This document shows, piece by piece, positions 1 to 7,557 of a stretch of 53,034 nt of DNA. Every line of letters begins with the position of its first letter. Within the stretch, counting starts at the first letter, position 1. This stretch comes from Caryophanales bacterium UBA6259 (lineage in GTDB: Bacteria; Bacillota; Bacilli; Tepidibacillales; Tepidibacillaceae), in the NCBI GenBank assembly GCA_002441135.1, contig DJVJ01000027.1:26000-79033 (forward strand), written 5' to 3'. The translations under genes were made by a program, and so were the position numbers. Under the pieces are notes generated by a model, which was not told where the DNA came from, ran no database searches, and was given only the letters and a program-made list of their open reading frames with translations.

Positions 1-1
1 A

Positions 2-1783
2 AAAAATAACCAATTTTATCTGATTGAAGGATCTATTCCTAAAAACGAAAACTTCAACGTCCAATACAATACCAATGATTCCATATTCGTAATGTATGAT
101 AATCAAAAATTCACAGGCATCACACTAACAGATGAAGAGCTTCAACTTTTCAGAAAAGAGGATATTTCCTCGTTGATTACCATCGGTCTATTCTTTTTTG
201 GTCTATTACTTGCTGGATTCATTTTAAACTATATCCAAATCTATCTTTTGCAATATACTGGGCAAAAAATTATCTTTTCGATTCGACAAGAAGTTTTTTC
301 CCATGTCCAAAGTCTACCATTGTCCTTTTTCGATAAAAATCCTGTAGGTAGATTATTAACAAGGGTAACCAATGACTCTGAAGCATTAAATGATATGTAT
401 ACCAATGTCTTAATTAATCTGTTTAAAGATATTTTTATCTTAATTGGTATTGTGGTTGTGATGCTCAATCTAAATGTTCAATTAGCATTAATTAGCTTTG
501 TTTCACTCCCTTTAATCATTGGAACCTCGCTAATCTATAAAAAGCTGGCTAGAGATGCCTTTCGAATTGTAAGAACGAAGCTAGCTAGAATCAATGCCAC
601 ATTAAATGAGAATATTTCTGGTATGAGAATTGTTCATATCTTTAAACGAGAAAAACAACAATTCAGCCAATTTGATGAAATTAATCGATCTCATTATGAT
701 TCTAGTATGAAGGAATTGAAGACGGCTGCCATTTTTAGACCGTCGATGGATTTAATTTACTCTATTTCACTTGCTTTGTTAATCTGGTTTGGTGGAAGAG
801 GGGTAATATCTGGTCTTTTTGAGTTTGGGGTATTATATGCGTTTATTGATTACACACGCAGATTTTTTCAACCTATTAATGATTTAACTGAAAAATATAC
901 GATTATGCAATCTGCGATGGCATCATCAGAAAGAATTTTTCAGCTACTTGATCAAAAGGATACCATTCCAAATCCCGCTCAACCAGTAGCTGTTGAATCT
1001 GTAATTGGGAAAATTGAATTTGATCACGTTTGGTTTGCTTATCAGAATGAGGAATGGATTCTTAAAGATATTAGCTTTACCATTGAACCTGGTGAAATGG
1101 TTGCTTTTGTTGGAGCTACAGGAGCAGGAAAAAGCTCAATTATTAGCCTTCTTGGTCGTTTTTACGATATTCAAAAGGGAACAATTCGAATTGATGGTGT
1201 TGATATTAAAACAATGGATAAATACCAGCTTCGAAAAAACATTGGGATTGTCCTTCAAGATGTTTTCTTATTTGCTGGTGATATAAAATCAAATATTCGC
1301 TTGAACAATATGAAGATTAATGATGAGGAGATTCAACAGGTAGCACGCTATGTGAATGCAGACCACTTTATTGAAAAGCTTCCTGACCAATACAATGAAG
1401 AGGTAAAGGAACGTGGATCTACACTTTCACAAGGACAAAAACAGTTACTGGCTTTTGCTAGAACATTGGCTTTTGATCCTTCAATTTTAATTTTAGATGA
1501 AGCAACTGCCAATATTGATACAGAGACAGAACTGTTAATCCAAGATGCTTTAACTAAACTTACTCAAGGAAGAACAACGATTATTGTAGCGCATCGTTTA
1601 TCTACAATTCAGCATGCAGATAAAATTATTGTCTTGCATAAGGGCCAAATTCGAGAAATAGGTACCCATCAGCAGCTGTTAAGTAATGGTGGATTATACT
1701 ATAAGCTATATCAATTACAATACAAAGACAACTTTCAGCATAGCAATAATGAATCATCATCTTCAATAAAGGCCTCATCCTAA
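2..1783 (+). CDS. ABC multidrug exporter, half-transporter (5' end outside window)
   Basis: This is a membrane-embedded ABC exporter half. The frame is open to the left edge, so the true start lies outside and about 593 residues are visible. A transmembrane domain with several helices comes first. The nucleotide-binding domain follows, with residues counted from the Met at 92: Walker A GATGAGKSS near 340, signature LSQGQ near 445, Walker B ILILDEATANID near 466 and the switch His in IIVAHRLST. The catalytic Glu after Walker B is intact but the signature is LSQGQ instead of LSGGQ. That pattern is typical of one partner in heterodimeric exporters such as BmrC/BmrD of Bacillus. The partner gene would lie upstream, outside the window. 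The BmrD-like assignment is inference from motif type; the ABC exporter call is secure. A terminator follows at once. Confidence 0.93.
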   Translation, partial: KNNQFYLIEGSIPKNENFNVQYNTNDSIFVMYDNQKFTGITLTDEELQLFRKEDISSLITIGLFFFGLLLAGFILNYIQIYLLQYTGQKIIFSIRQEVFSHVQSLPLSFFDKNPVGRLLTRVTNDSEALNDMYTNVLINLFKDIFILIGIVVVMLNLNVQLALISFVSLPLIIGTSLIYKKLARDAFRIVRTKLARINATLNENISGMRIVHIFKREKQQFSQFDEINRSHYDSSMKELKTAAIFRPSMDLIYSISLALLIWFGGRGVISGLFEFGVLYAFIDYTRRFFQPINDLTEKYTIMQSAMASSERIFQLLDQKDTIPNPAQPVAVESVIGKIEFDHVWFAYQNEEWILKDISFTIEPGEMVAFVGATGAGKSSIISLLGRFYDIQKGTIRIDGVDIKTMDKYQLRKNIGIVLQDVFLFAGDIKSNIRLNNMKINDEEIQQVARYVNADHFIEKLPDQYNEEVKERGSTLSQGQKQLLAFARTLAFDPSILILDEATANIDTETELLIQDALTKLTQGRTTIIVAHRLSTIQHADKIIVLHKGQIREIGTHQQLLSNGGLYYKLYQLQYKDNFQHSNNESSSSIKASS

Positions 1784-1800
1784 GATAATCACAAACAATA

Positions 1801-1833
1801 AATAAATCCCCTAAATATAGGGGATTTATTTAT
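1801..1833 (+). terminator. Intrinsic terminator after ABC exporter
   Basis: A perfect 13-bp stem (arm AATAAATCCCCTA) with an AATA loop starts 18 bp after the exporter stop codon. The 3' arm runs into TTATTTATT. The A/T-rich flanks on both sides could let it work in both directions and also end the minus-strand gene at 1885. Confidence 0.85.
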
Positions 1834-1884
1834 TACTACTAAATTCAGTGAGATAATTTCCGCCAAAGATTGTGAACATTAATA

Positions 1885-2169
1885 TTACGGTTTAAATTTC
1901 TCGATGGACAAAAATGACATGAATAATTCCAAAAACCAATAAAAAAATACTATTCCAAATAAAAAAATGAAAAGATTAACTCTTTTCTCCCTATCTCCAT
2001 ATTTTTGATATAAATTAAAAAATGAATAATAGCTTAGAAACACTATCAAAGATGTAATTATATAAAAAATAGGGCCACTAACGTATTTCCTTAAAATGTA
2101 TGCATTTATATCATTTATCACTATGGAAATTATTAAAATATAAAAAAATGACATTTTTACATACTTCAA
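1885..2169 (-). CDS. Small hypothetical membrane protein (3 TM)
   Basis: I do not recognise this family. The product of about 94 residues has three hydrophobic segments (roughly 10-25, 35-52 and 66-85) separated by short charged stretches, including a YGDREKR loop, so it is probably an integral membrane protein. I chose the TTG at 2169 because AAGAAGGGG lies 5 nt upstream of it. The frame extends to a TTG at 2187, but that start would overlap the ribosome-binding site. Codon use is AT-rich like its neighbours. It reads toward the bidirectional terminator at 1801. Confidence 0.55.
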   Translation of the reverse strand: MKYVKMSFFYILIISIVINDINAYILRKYVSGPIFYIITSLIVFLSYYSFFNLYQKYGDREKRVNLFIFLFGIVFFYWFLELFMSFLSIEKFKP

Positions 2170-2190
2170 ATATTCCCCTTCTTTCAATCA

Positions 2191-2217
2191 GGGTCAGCAA
2201 TAGGCCGACCCTTTTAT
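2191..2217 (+). other. Hairpin with T-rich 3' flank between two small genes
   Basis: GGGTC pairs with GACCC around a short interrupted inner stem, and the plus strand continues TTTTATTTAT. It looks like a plus-strand terminator, but no plus-strand gene precedes it. It may block antisense transcription or be incidental. Confidence 0.35.
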
Positions 2218-2268
2218 TTATCTGTTGAGTAATTACACCTAAAAATTGTCTTAATAGTTGTTTTACGA

Positions 2269-2631
2269 CTAAGTAAATTTTGAAATAAAATAACTAATAA
2301 TAATTAAATAAGTACCAACACCAATCATTACTCCCATAAAACTCATTGATCGTTCATAAGTTACCTTATCCTCCTCTGCTCGTTGCTGACCGGAGGTGGA
2401 CATTGTTTTAGAATACTGATATGCCATATCCTGTCGTAGTCCAAAATTCCCCATCAGACTAAATGCACCTAGAAAGATATAGCCAAAGGCAGCATAAAAG
2501 AGAAATGTACTAAAAGTACTCCATTGATATCCCATAAAAAAGGTGAATAAAGCAATAATAGCAATAGTAGTTATTCCAATCCAATTAATATGAAATATAT
2601 ATCGTAGAATTAATTTTTTTAATCCTTCCAT
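2269..2631 (-). CDS. Hypothetical membrane protein, 120 aa
   Basis: The product has an amphipathic N terminus (MEGLKKLILRYIFHINW), two hydrophobic segments near residues 15-35 and 40-62, a polar middle (about 70-98, rich in Q, E, R and S) and a final hydrophobic segment near 98-117. It is therefore probably a three-helix membrane protein with a cytoplasmic loop. I chose ATG 2631 because GGGGGAG lies 5 nt upstream; the open frame runs to 2655. It may belong to one of the small Bacillus DUF membrane families, but I cannot name it. The DUF2007 gene lies just upstream on the same strand (67-bp gap), so the two may be co-transcribed. Confidence 0.65.
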   Translation of the reverse strand: MEGLKKLILRYIFHINWIGITTIAIIALFTFFMGYQWSTFSTFLFYAAFGYIFLGAFSLMGNFGLRQDMAYQYSKTMSTSGQQRAEEDKVTYERSMSFMGVMIGVGTYLIIISYFISKFT

Positions 2632-2698
2632 ACCTACTCCCCCTATTCTAATCACTCTATTTTTTCATTATAAATTTAAATATTGGATGACGAGCTCT

Positions 2699-2926
2699 TT
2701 ATTCTAATTGATCATCTCTTATTTCTTCAATTACCTCTATTATCTTTTCTCTAAACTGCTCGGTAGTATATAGATCTCCCCATCCTTTATGTAATTGAAA
2801 TAATCCTTGATATGCAGAATCATGATAAGATCGTACAAAATATGGTATCTGTTGTTCCCTTAAAATATCTTCAATAATCTGTGCTTCAATAATATTATCT
2901 AAAGTACCAACCTTTACATATTCCAT
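2699..2926 (-). CDS. DUF2007-type putative signal-transducing protein
   Basis: A 75-residue soluble protein. It has the DUF2007 pattern: an N-terminal strand (YVKVGTLDNIIEAQIIEDIL) in which a helix spans two chains, the glycine-poor IPYFVRS segment, then GWGDLYTTEQ and a C-terminal helix. Family members are small ferredoxin-fold domains of unknown biochemical role, sometimes fused to signalling proteins. GGGTCGTGAG precedes the ATG by 5 nt. It lies upstream of the 120-aa membrane protein on the same strand and probably shares a transcript with it. Confidence 0.75.
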   Translation of the reverse strand: MEYVKVGTLDNIIEAQIIEDILREQQIPYFVRSYHDSAYQGLFQLHKGWGDLYTTEQFREKIIEVIEEIRDDQLE

Positions 2927-3181
2927 AATAACTCACGACCCTTTCTAATCATCTGTTTTTATAATCATTTCAACGAATGTTTCTATTCTCCTCTTGGCCA
3001 ATTCCATATTTATTTTATCTTGATAGTTTTACATATTTATCGGTTATTCATTATAGTGGTACATTAAAAATTATGTGAAAAGATACTAAACATGCACACC
3101 TTGTTTATATTATCTCTATTTAATTCTGCATATCTTTATTTTTTCCAATATACCAAATCCCCAATCACATCTTTCGAATTT

Positions 3182-3310
3182 TTATGGGGTAATAGGGATA
3201 GGGTTATATCTATTCCCATAACTCTGGATATATTGGTCAATGAATAAAACGACTAAGACCATCAAAATTCCAAGGATGACTAGATATTTGAATACTTTCT
3301 TTAATTTCAT
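3182..3310 (-). CDS. Very small single-TM protein, 42 aa
   Basis: This is a short open frame with AAAGGAT 7 nt before an ATG at 3310. The product begins MKLKKVFKYL, continues with an uninterrupted hydrophobic stretch (about residues 9-24) and ends in a polar tail (YGNRYNPIPITP). The topology (positive N terminus, one membrane helix, short outside tail) is typical of small membrane regulators or peptides. I know no homologue. It lies opposite a longer plus-strand frame (3240-3434) that has no ribosome-binding site, so the minus frame is the more credible gene. Confidence 0.45.
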   Translation of the reverse strand: MKLKKVFKYLVILGILMVLVVLFIDQYIQSYGNRYNPIPITP

Positions 3311-3468
3311 AATAAATATCCTTTCTTTTTTCTCCTTAAACCAACCAATTGGGGATGATCTTCTAAGACCTAAGAATGAGTTAAAAACAACCGATAGTCC
3401 GTTTTGGAGAACTTTGATTTTGGATATGATGTAACTAAGAAAAAGAAATCATAAGGAGCGTGGAATAC

Positions 3469-3615
3469 ATGTTATTTCATATTTTTAATACAAGAATAGA
3501 AATTAGAAAGCAAAATAAAGGGGAATACCTTGAAAAACTATTAATGCTACAAATAGCGGAAAAAGAATATCTAAACAATAGATACGATTATTTAAGCTAT
3601 CGTCTTTACCAGTAA
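3469..3615 (+). CDS. Small protein, 48 aa (YrzI-like?)
   Basis: AAGGAG sits 10 nt before the ATG at 3469 and a strong terminator follows the stop codon, so this looks like a complete monocistronic small gene. The product starts MLFHIFNTRIEIRK, has a charged helical middle (EYLEKLLMLQIAEKEY) and ends in a Tyr-rich tail. Length and layout recall the very small Bacillus YrzI family, described as probable sporulation proteins of about 47 residues. That resemblance is from memory and weak. It lies immediately upstream of the IS200/IS605 right end. Confidence 0.55.
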   Translation: MLFHIFNTRIEIRKQNKGEYLEKLLMLQIAEKEYLNNRYDYLSYRLYQ

Positions 3616-3623
3616 TGAAATAA

Positions 3624-3665
3624 AGCTTAGAGGTCATTTACTTTGATCTCTAAGCTGTTTTTTTT
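3624..3665 (+). terminator. Intrinsic terminator of the 48-aa gene
   Basis: AGCTTAGAG pairs with CTCTAAGCT, with extra inner pairing, followed by GTTTTTTTT. It begins 8 bp after the stop codon. Confidence 0.85.
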
Positions 3666-3693
3666 AATCAAACTATCCCATTGGTGAACTACA

Positions 3694-3712
3694 TCGCCAT
3701 TGAAAATGGCGA
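3694..3712. repeat. Right-end hairpin of the IS element
   Basis: A perfect 8-bp stem (TCGCCATT / AATGGCGA) with a 3-nt loop, 10 bp beyond the tnpB stop codon. It matches the subterminal palindromes recognised by HUH transposases. It would also lie in the 3' part of a TnpB guide RNA, which in this family spans the end of tnpB and the right end. Confidence 0.75.
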
Positions 3713-3722
3713 GCTTCCAGTT

Positions 3723-4988
3723 CTACGCTGCGAACTGTTGTCCATTGAACGTATACACTGTTGGCGTGTCCAACACCACTACTGATTGAGCTTTTCGCTC
3801 TTTCAGATACTTTTTGCTGATATTGATTGCTCCATTTACATCGGCATTGATAACTGTTTTACAATCTCTGCAAACATACAGACCTCTATGTGTTCGGTTT
3901 CCTTTGATAGCGTGTTCTTTGGATGGATGAGGTTTGCACACAGAACATGTTTGAGATGTGTATTCTTCTGTTATGGTAACTACAGAAATCCCTTGTTCTT
4001 CCGCTTTGTAAGTAATCATTTGGATAATCTTTTTGAAAGGAAGGTTATGGAATTTTTGATTCGTTTTCTTCCCAAGATTTTTTTCTTTCCGAATCCCTGA
4101 TATATCTCCAATAACAATTGTTTCAACACCTTGCTTTACGGCTATATCCACCACTGTCTTCGTCATGCAATGCAAAATATGAAAGGTTTGGTTTTTCTTT
4201 TTCTTGTAAAGTTGAATAGTTCTCTTCGATTTTTTCGGGTACTTGATTCCTTTTACTGACTGTTGACCGTCAGAGATAGCTTGATAGTGTGCTATCTTCT
4301 TATGAAAGTATCGTTCAACAGACAACCATTGTCGCCCTGAAATGATATGAGATTGACCCTGATAGTCATAACAAGTTAAAGCATTTGCTATCCCTATATC
4401 CATCGTCATAAATTTTGTACTATTCTTTTTGGTTGGTGTATCTTTATATTCTTGTGCCAGTATGATTTTATATTCTCCATTAGCTACTGGCTTTACTTCA
4501 ACTGTTTTTACAATACCTATTTTAATGTGTTCAGGTATAGGAATATAAACAAACTTCGTTTGAATCCCGTATTTTTCACGAAGATGAGCTTTTTGTTTTG
4601 CTGAAATAGATAGCCTTATTCTATTTCCTTCGATTCGAAAACCATGATTCAGAAACTTTACATTGAAATTCTTTTGTTTGAACTCTGGAGGTTTTGGATG
4701 TTCGATTCCACCGGTCTTTTTTAATTCAAAAAAAGATTCCCATGCTTCATGAAGCACTTTTAGGACTTCCTGTGCTGTTTGAGAGGGAAGGTTCTTATAC
4801 CAAAAATGTTCTTTTAACTTCTTTTTCTGTTCGTACCAATTTGGAAAGGCTGCATTACTATCCTTTGTCCAGTTTCTTTTTTCATAGTTACCTACATTCC
4901 ACAATTTTCTTGCGGCATATCCTAACTGAGATAGAATTATATTTGTTTTGTTATTTGGTTTAAATACAAAATAAGAAGCGCGTATCAT
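3723..4988 (-). CDS. tnpB: RNA-guided endonuclease TnpB (IS200/IS605 accessory protein)
   Basis: A 421-residue TnpB. ATG 4988 has GGTGGTGA 5 nt upstream; the open frame extends further into tnpA. An N-terminal helical/beta-barrel region is followed by a RuvC-like nuclease: RuvC-I Asp in MTMDIGIANALT (D197), RuvC-II in IVIGDISGIR (294-300), a four-Cys zinc finger (C348, C351, C373, C376) and RuvC-III Asp in NADVNGA (D383). The usual Glu-Asp of RuvC-II is Gly-Asp here, while two Glu (341-342) precede YTSQTC. This fits TnpB subgroups with a relocated catalytic Glu. Known members cut DNA guided by a right-end RNA. The frame is intact, so the nuclease may be active although tnpA is broken. Confidence 0.92.
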   Translation of the reverse strand: MIRASYFVFKPNNKTNIILSQLGYAARKLWNVGNYEKRNWTKDSNAAFPNWYEQKKKLKEHFWYKNLPSQTAQEVLKVLHEAWESFFELKKTGGIEHPKPPEFKQKNFNVKFLNHGFRIEGNRIRLSISAKQKAHLREKYGIQTKFVYIPIPEHIKIGIVKTVEVKPVANGEYKIILAQEYKDTPTKKNSTKFMTMDIGIANALTCYDYQGQSHIISGRQWLSVERYFHKKIAHYQAISDGQQSVKGIKYPKKSKRTIQLYKKKKNQTFHILHCMTKTVVDIAVKQGVETIVIGDISGIRKEKNLGKKTNQKFHNLPFKKIIQMITYKAEEQGISVVTITEEYTSQTCSVCKPHPSKEHAIKGNRTHRGLYVCRDCKTVINADVNGAINISKKYLKERKAQSVVVLDTPTVYTFNGQQFAA

Positions 4989-4989
4989 A

Positions 4990-5410
4990 TTATTCACCAC
5001 CTTTCGATTCATTTTCAATATATTTTTTGATGACCTCCTCACTCATTGAACCCACTGTTTCAAGATAAAAACTATTATTCCATAAATGTCCTTTCCATAA
5101 ATTTTTGTTTGATTTCAGGGAATTTTAAAAATAATTTCCTTCCTGATATTTCTTTTAACATTTTGACAATGTAGGAAGGGGCTACTTTGGGATGTGACGA
5201 TGCAAATACATGAATATGATCTTGTTCACCTACTTCCATCATCACAACTTCAAATCCTTTTTCCTTTGCAATTTCTTGAAAAAGTTCTTTTAAATATTGT
5301 TCAATTTCCCTCGTTAATATCTTTCTTCGATATTTCACAGACCATACAATGTGATAGTTTACGTTATACACACAAGTTCTTGCATGTTTAAGATTCGCTT
5401 TATTTTCCAT
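4990..5410 (-). pseudogene. tnpA: IS200-type Y1 (HUH) transposase TnpA, frameshifted
   Basis: TnpA nicks and rejoins single-stranded DNA at the IS ends. From ATG 5410 the frame reads MENKANLKHARTCVYNVNYHIVW, then the HUH motif in HIHVFASSHP. It runs into a stop near 5075, about 110 residues in. One extra base near 5100 (after codons for EIKQK) is responsible. Past that point another frame continues LWKGHLWNNSFYLETVGS up to a TAA at 4990 that abuts tnpB. That frame holds the expected catalytic Tyr (in FYLETVG) and C-terminal helix. The total of 421 nt equals 140 codons plus one base, which supports a single-base insertion. The truncated product lacks the nucleophile. A programmed frameshift or a sequencing error is the alternative. 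Confidence 0.85.
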
Positions 5411-5523
5411 ACATATAGTATGAAATAAATTCAGAAAATAATCAATAATACAAAAACTTTTAACAATACATATAGTCATTTAGATGATGCAAAGAAGGCG
5501 ATCATTCATCTCCCCATTGAAAT

Positions 5524-5541
5524 GCGGTGGATTCTGACCGC
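5524..5541. repeat. Left-end hairpin of the IS element
   Basis: GCGGT and ACCGC pair across an 8-nt loop, immediately before the end of the acetyltransferase gene. Position and size fit the left-end palindrome of an IS200/IS605 element; pairing is weaker than at the right end. Confidence 0.5.
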
Positions 5542-5542
5542 T

Positions 5543-6076
5543 TTATCCTAAGAATTCACTACGTGTAATTCCCATGACGATATCATCAAAATATTTTCCA
5601 TCGCGGAAAATTTCCTGCCTCAAAATCCCCTCTTGAATAAACCCGCATTTTTCATAGCTTTTAATTGCTCTTTGATTATAGGAAAAAACATGTAGTCTAA
5701 TTTTATTAATATTCATCTGTTCAAAAATAAAGCGAATTAATACTTTCATAGCATCTGTACCATAGCCTTTACCCCAGTAGTTCTGGTCCCCAATCATAAT
5801 ACCCACAACAGCAACACTATTTTTCCAATCTAAGCTATTAATGCCGCAGCCACCAATATACTTCTGGTCCTCTAGGGTTTCAATTGCAAAGCTGTAGCCC
5901 GCTTCTTTCGTTACGGAAATACCTTCAATCCAACGTTGTTCATCCTCAAAGGTTACTAGAAATGGAATACCAGGATGAAGTAATCTTTTGACCTCTGGAT
6001 CGTTAATGTATAGCTGTGCCTGTTTTGCATCTTCTTTTCGGTATTCTCTAAGTCGAACCTTTTCTCCGGTATACAT
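5543..6076 (-). CDS. GNAT-family N-acetyltransferase (RimJ/RimL-like)
   Basis: A 177-residue acyl-CoA-dependent N-acetyltransferase. The N terminus MYTGEKVRLREYRKEDA is typical of the RimJ/RimL and spermidine acetyltransferase group. The acetyl-CoA motif A is VGIMIGDQNYWGKGYGTDAM (Q/R-x-x-G-x-G as YWGKGYG), and motif B contains NQRAIKSYEKCGF. ATG 6076 is chosen because GGAGGG lies 7 nt upstream. The substrate is unknown; candidates are a protein N terminus or a polyamine or antibiotic amine. The IS element begins directly at its stop codon, so its native terminator may have been displaced. Confidence 0.88.
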   Translation of the reverse strand: MYTGEKVRLREYRKEDAKQAQLYINDPEVKRLLHPGIPFLVTFEDEQRWIEGISVTKEAGYSFAIETLEDQKYIGGCGINSLDWKNSVAVVGIMIGDQNYWGKGYGTDAMKVLIRFIFEQMNINKIRLHVFSYNQRAIKSYEKCGFIQEGILRQEIFRDGKYFDDIVMGITRSEFLG

Positions 6077-6201
6077 CTTTCTTCCCTCCACCACTTTATT
6101 AAAATCATTTTTTATATTCTATCAGATTATTCTTATTTGTATATATTTTTTAAGGAAATAACCATTTTTTATTTATTATTAAAAGATATTATAGGAAAGA
6201 G

Positions 6202-6231
6202 TTGACCTTTAAAATCATCTATGGCTATAAT
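6202..6231 (+). promoter_or_regulatory. Sigma-A-type promoter of mntP
   Basis: TTGACC and a perfect TATAAT are separated by 18 bp and lie about 30 bp upstream of the mntP ribosome-binding site. The leader is too short for a yybP-ykoY manganese riboswitch and none is visible. Confidence 0.75.
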
Positions 6232-6265
6232 TTGCATGTACATCAATTCAAAAAGGGGAATGACA

Positions 6266-6853
6266 TTGAATTCTGTTACACTTTTTTCCATAGCTTTAGG
6301 GGTATCGATGGATGCATTTGCAGTAGCTGTTACGAGTGGAATCATCATTAACAAGGTTAAATTGAAAAATGCTTTAAAAATCGGCTTTTTCTTTGGTTTT
6401 TTTCAAGCCTTGATGCCATTAATCGGTTGGGGAGCAGGTATTGGCTTTCATCATTATATTGAAAAGTTTGATCATTGGATTGCTTTTATACTTTTAGTGA
6501 TTATTGGTGGTAAAATGATCTATGAATCTTTCAAAGGTGATGAAGGTGAAGAAGATAAAAATAAGAATCCACTACAATTAAAGGTTCTTCTTTTCTTGGC
6601 CGTAGCCACTAGTATTGATGCTTTAGCAGTAGGGATTAGTTTTGCTTTTCTGGAGATTCCTATTTTTTCCTCTATTATTATCATTGGAATGGTTACCTTT
6701 ATTTTCTCTTTCCTTGGAGTTTTAATTGGAAAGAGCAGTGGTCAATTCCTAAGAGGGAAAGCGGAAATCGTTGGTGGAGTCGTGCTAACCTTCATTGGCG
6801 TAAAGATTTTGTTCGATCATTTAAACATTTCAATTCCTACTATATTTCAATAA
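6266..6853 (+). CDS. mntP: Manganese efflux pump MntP
   Basis: An inner-membrane exporter that removes excess Mn(II). Two homologous halves of three helices each carry the family signatures SMDAFAVAVTSG and SIDALAVGISF, whose acidic residues lie in the metal path. A charged loop (DEGEEDKNKN) links the halves. The length of about 195 residues is normal. I favour TTG 6266, because AAAGGGG is 7 nt upstream; ATG 6260 would be only 1-2 nt from that site. A promoter (6202-6231) and a terminator (6880) make it monocistronic. No MntR box is obvious near the promoter. Confidence 0.93.
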   Translation: MNSVTLFSIALGVSMDAFAVAVTSGIIINKVKLKNALKIGFFFGFFQALMPLIGWGAGIGFHHYIEKFDHWIAFILLVIIGGKMIYESFKGDEGEEDKNKNPLQLKVLLFLAVATSIDALAVGISFAFLEIPIFSSIIIIGMVTFIFSFLGVLIGKSSGQFLRGKAEIVGGVVLTFIGVKILFDHLNISIPTIFQ

Positions 6854-6879
6854 TATCAATAATTGATTTACATAGAAAA

Positions 6880-6912
6880 ATGCATGGAGACTTAATTCCA
6901 TGCATCTTTTTA
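6880..6912. terminator. Shared terminator mntP / 6925 gene
   Basis: A 9-bp perfect stem (ATGCATGGA / TCCATGCAT) with an 8-nt loop, followed by CTTTTTATTTT on the plus strand. It lies between convergent genes. Confidence 0.85.
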
Positions 6913-6924
6913 TTTTGTTTTTTC

Positions 6925-7524
6925 TTATTGGATCGAGAAATCACAGTCTAATAATTCCTCACTCTCAAAAAAATAAACGTAAGCTCCGTTAAAAACATCC
7001 TCTAAATAGACTTCAAATGCTGGGTTAATTTCTTTCCCTTTAATATAATAATTTTTATGATGTTTAATACCCATATAGATATATTTGATCTTTGGTCTAC
7101 CGTGATATGAGTAATGATAGTATCCTTTCAGCTTTAAATTATCAGACTTAGAAACAGTTTCTGTTTTATACTGTAATCCATCTATGAATGCAGTTGTTTC
7201 ACCATTATCAATATTTAATGTATAAATAGATTTCAACGAGTAGGCACGTGCATTAATAGGTAAAAAAGGATATAATATATTTTCATTTCTAGGTTCTGTT
7301 TTAATAAATCCAAATTCATTTCCTTTTTTGTAAATAAAAAAAGTATTACCAAATCCATCCCCATAGTTCTCTACATCAACTTCATAAAGAATCTCCAACT
7401 TGTCTAAATGATGAGTAAACAAAAAATACTCCTTTGGGAAAAAATATATAATTAATAAATATAGGAAATAGATTGCAAAAGCAACATAAGTTATCTTTTT
7501 AACGATGCTTTTGAACTTCTTCAT
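6925..7524 (-). CDS. Hypothetical membrane-anchored protein, 199 aa
   Basis: I do not recognise the family. A basic start (MKKFKSIVKK) precedes one transmembrane helix (about residues 11-29) and then a 165-residue extracytoplasmic domain rich in Tyr, Phe and charged residues with predicted beta strands. There is no lipobox. AGGAGG lies 5 nt before the ATG. It ends at a terminator shared with mntP. The EamA gene lies just upstream on the same strand (33-bp gap), so the two may be co-transcribed, but nothing suggests a shared function. Confidence 0.7.
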   Translation of the reverse strand: MKKFKSIVKKITYVAFAIYFLYLLIIYFFPKEYFLFTHHLDKLEILYEVDVENYGDGFGNTFFIYKKGNEFGFIKTEPRNENILYPFLPINARAYSLKSIYTLNIDNGETTAFIDGLQYKTETVSKSDNLKLKGYYHYSYHGRPKIKYIYMGIKHHKNYYIKGKEINPAFEVYLEDVFNGAYVYFFESEELLDCDFSIQ

Positions 7525-7557
7525 TTGAACCTCCTAATAAAACCGACTTTTCCACGT

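Larger units (their letters stand above)
3676..5542 (-). mobile_element. IS200/IS605-family insertion sequence (tnpA defective, tnpB intact)
   Basis: The element contains a Y1/HUH transposase gene and a TnpB gene in the usual A-then-B order on the minus strand. Imperfect subterminal hairpins occur at both sides (5524-5541 and 3694-3712). Terminal inverted repeats are absent, as expected for this family. The left end begins just after the stop codon of the acetyltransferase gene. The right end lies between the 3694 hairpin and the terminator of the 48-aa gene. Exact cleavage sites are not resolved. Because tnpA is frameshifted, the copy is probably immobile unless complemented in trans. Confidence 0.85.

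Noticed and set aside
3240..3434. 64-codon plus-strand frame (MNKTTKTIKIPRM...)
   Set aside because: No ribosome-binding site, odd composition, and it overlaps a better-supported small gene on the other strand.
5075..5479. tnpA as an intact short gene starting at 5479
   Set aside because: The first 23 codons do not match IS200 transposases, the family start is at 5410, and the frame ends before the catalytic Tyr.
6095..6260. yybP-ykoY manganese riboswitch before mntP
   Set aside because: The promoter is only about 30 bp from the ribosome-binding site, leaving no room for the aptamer.
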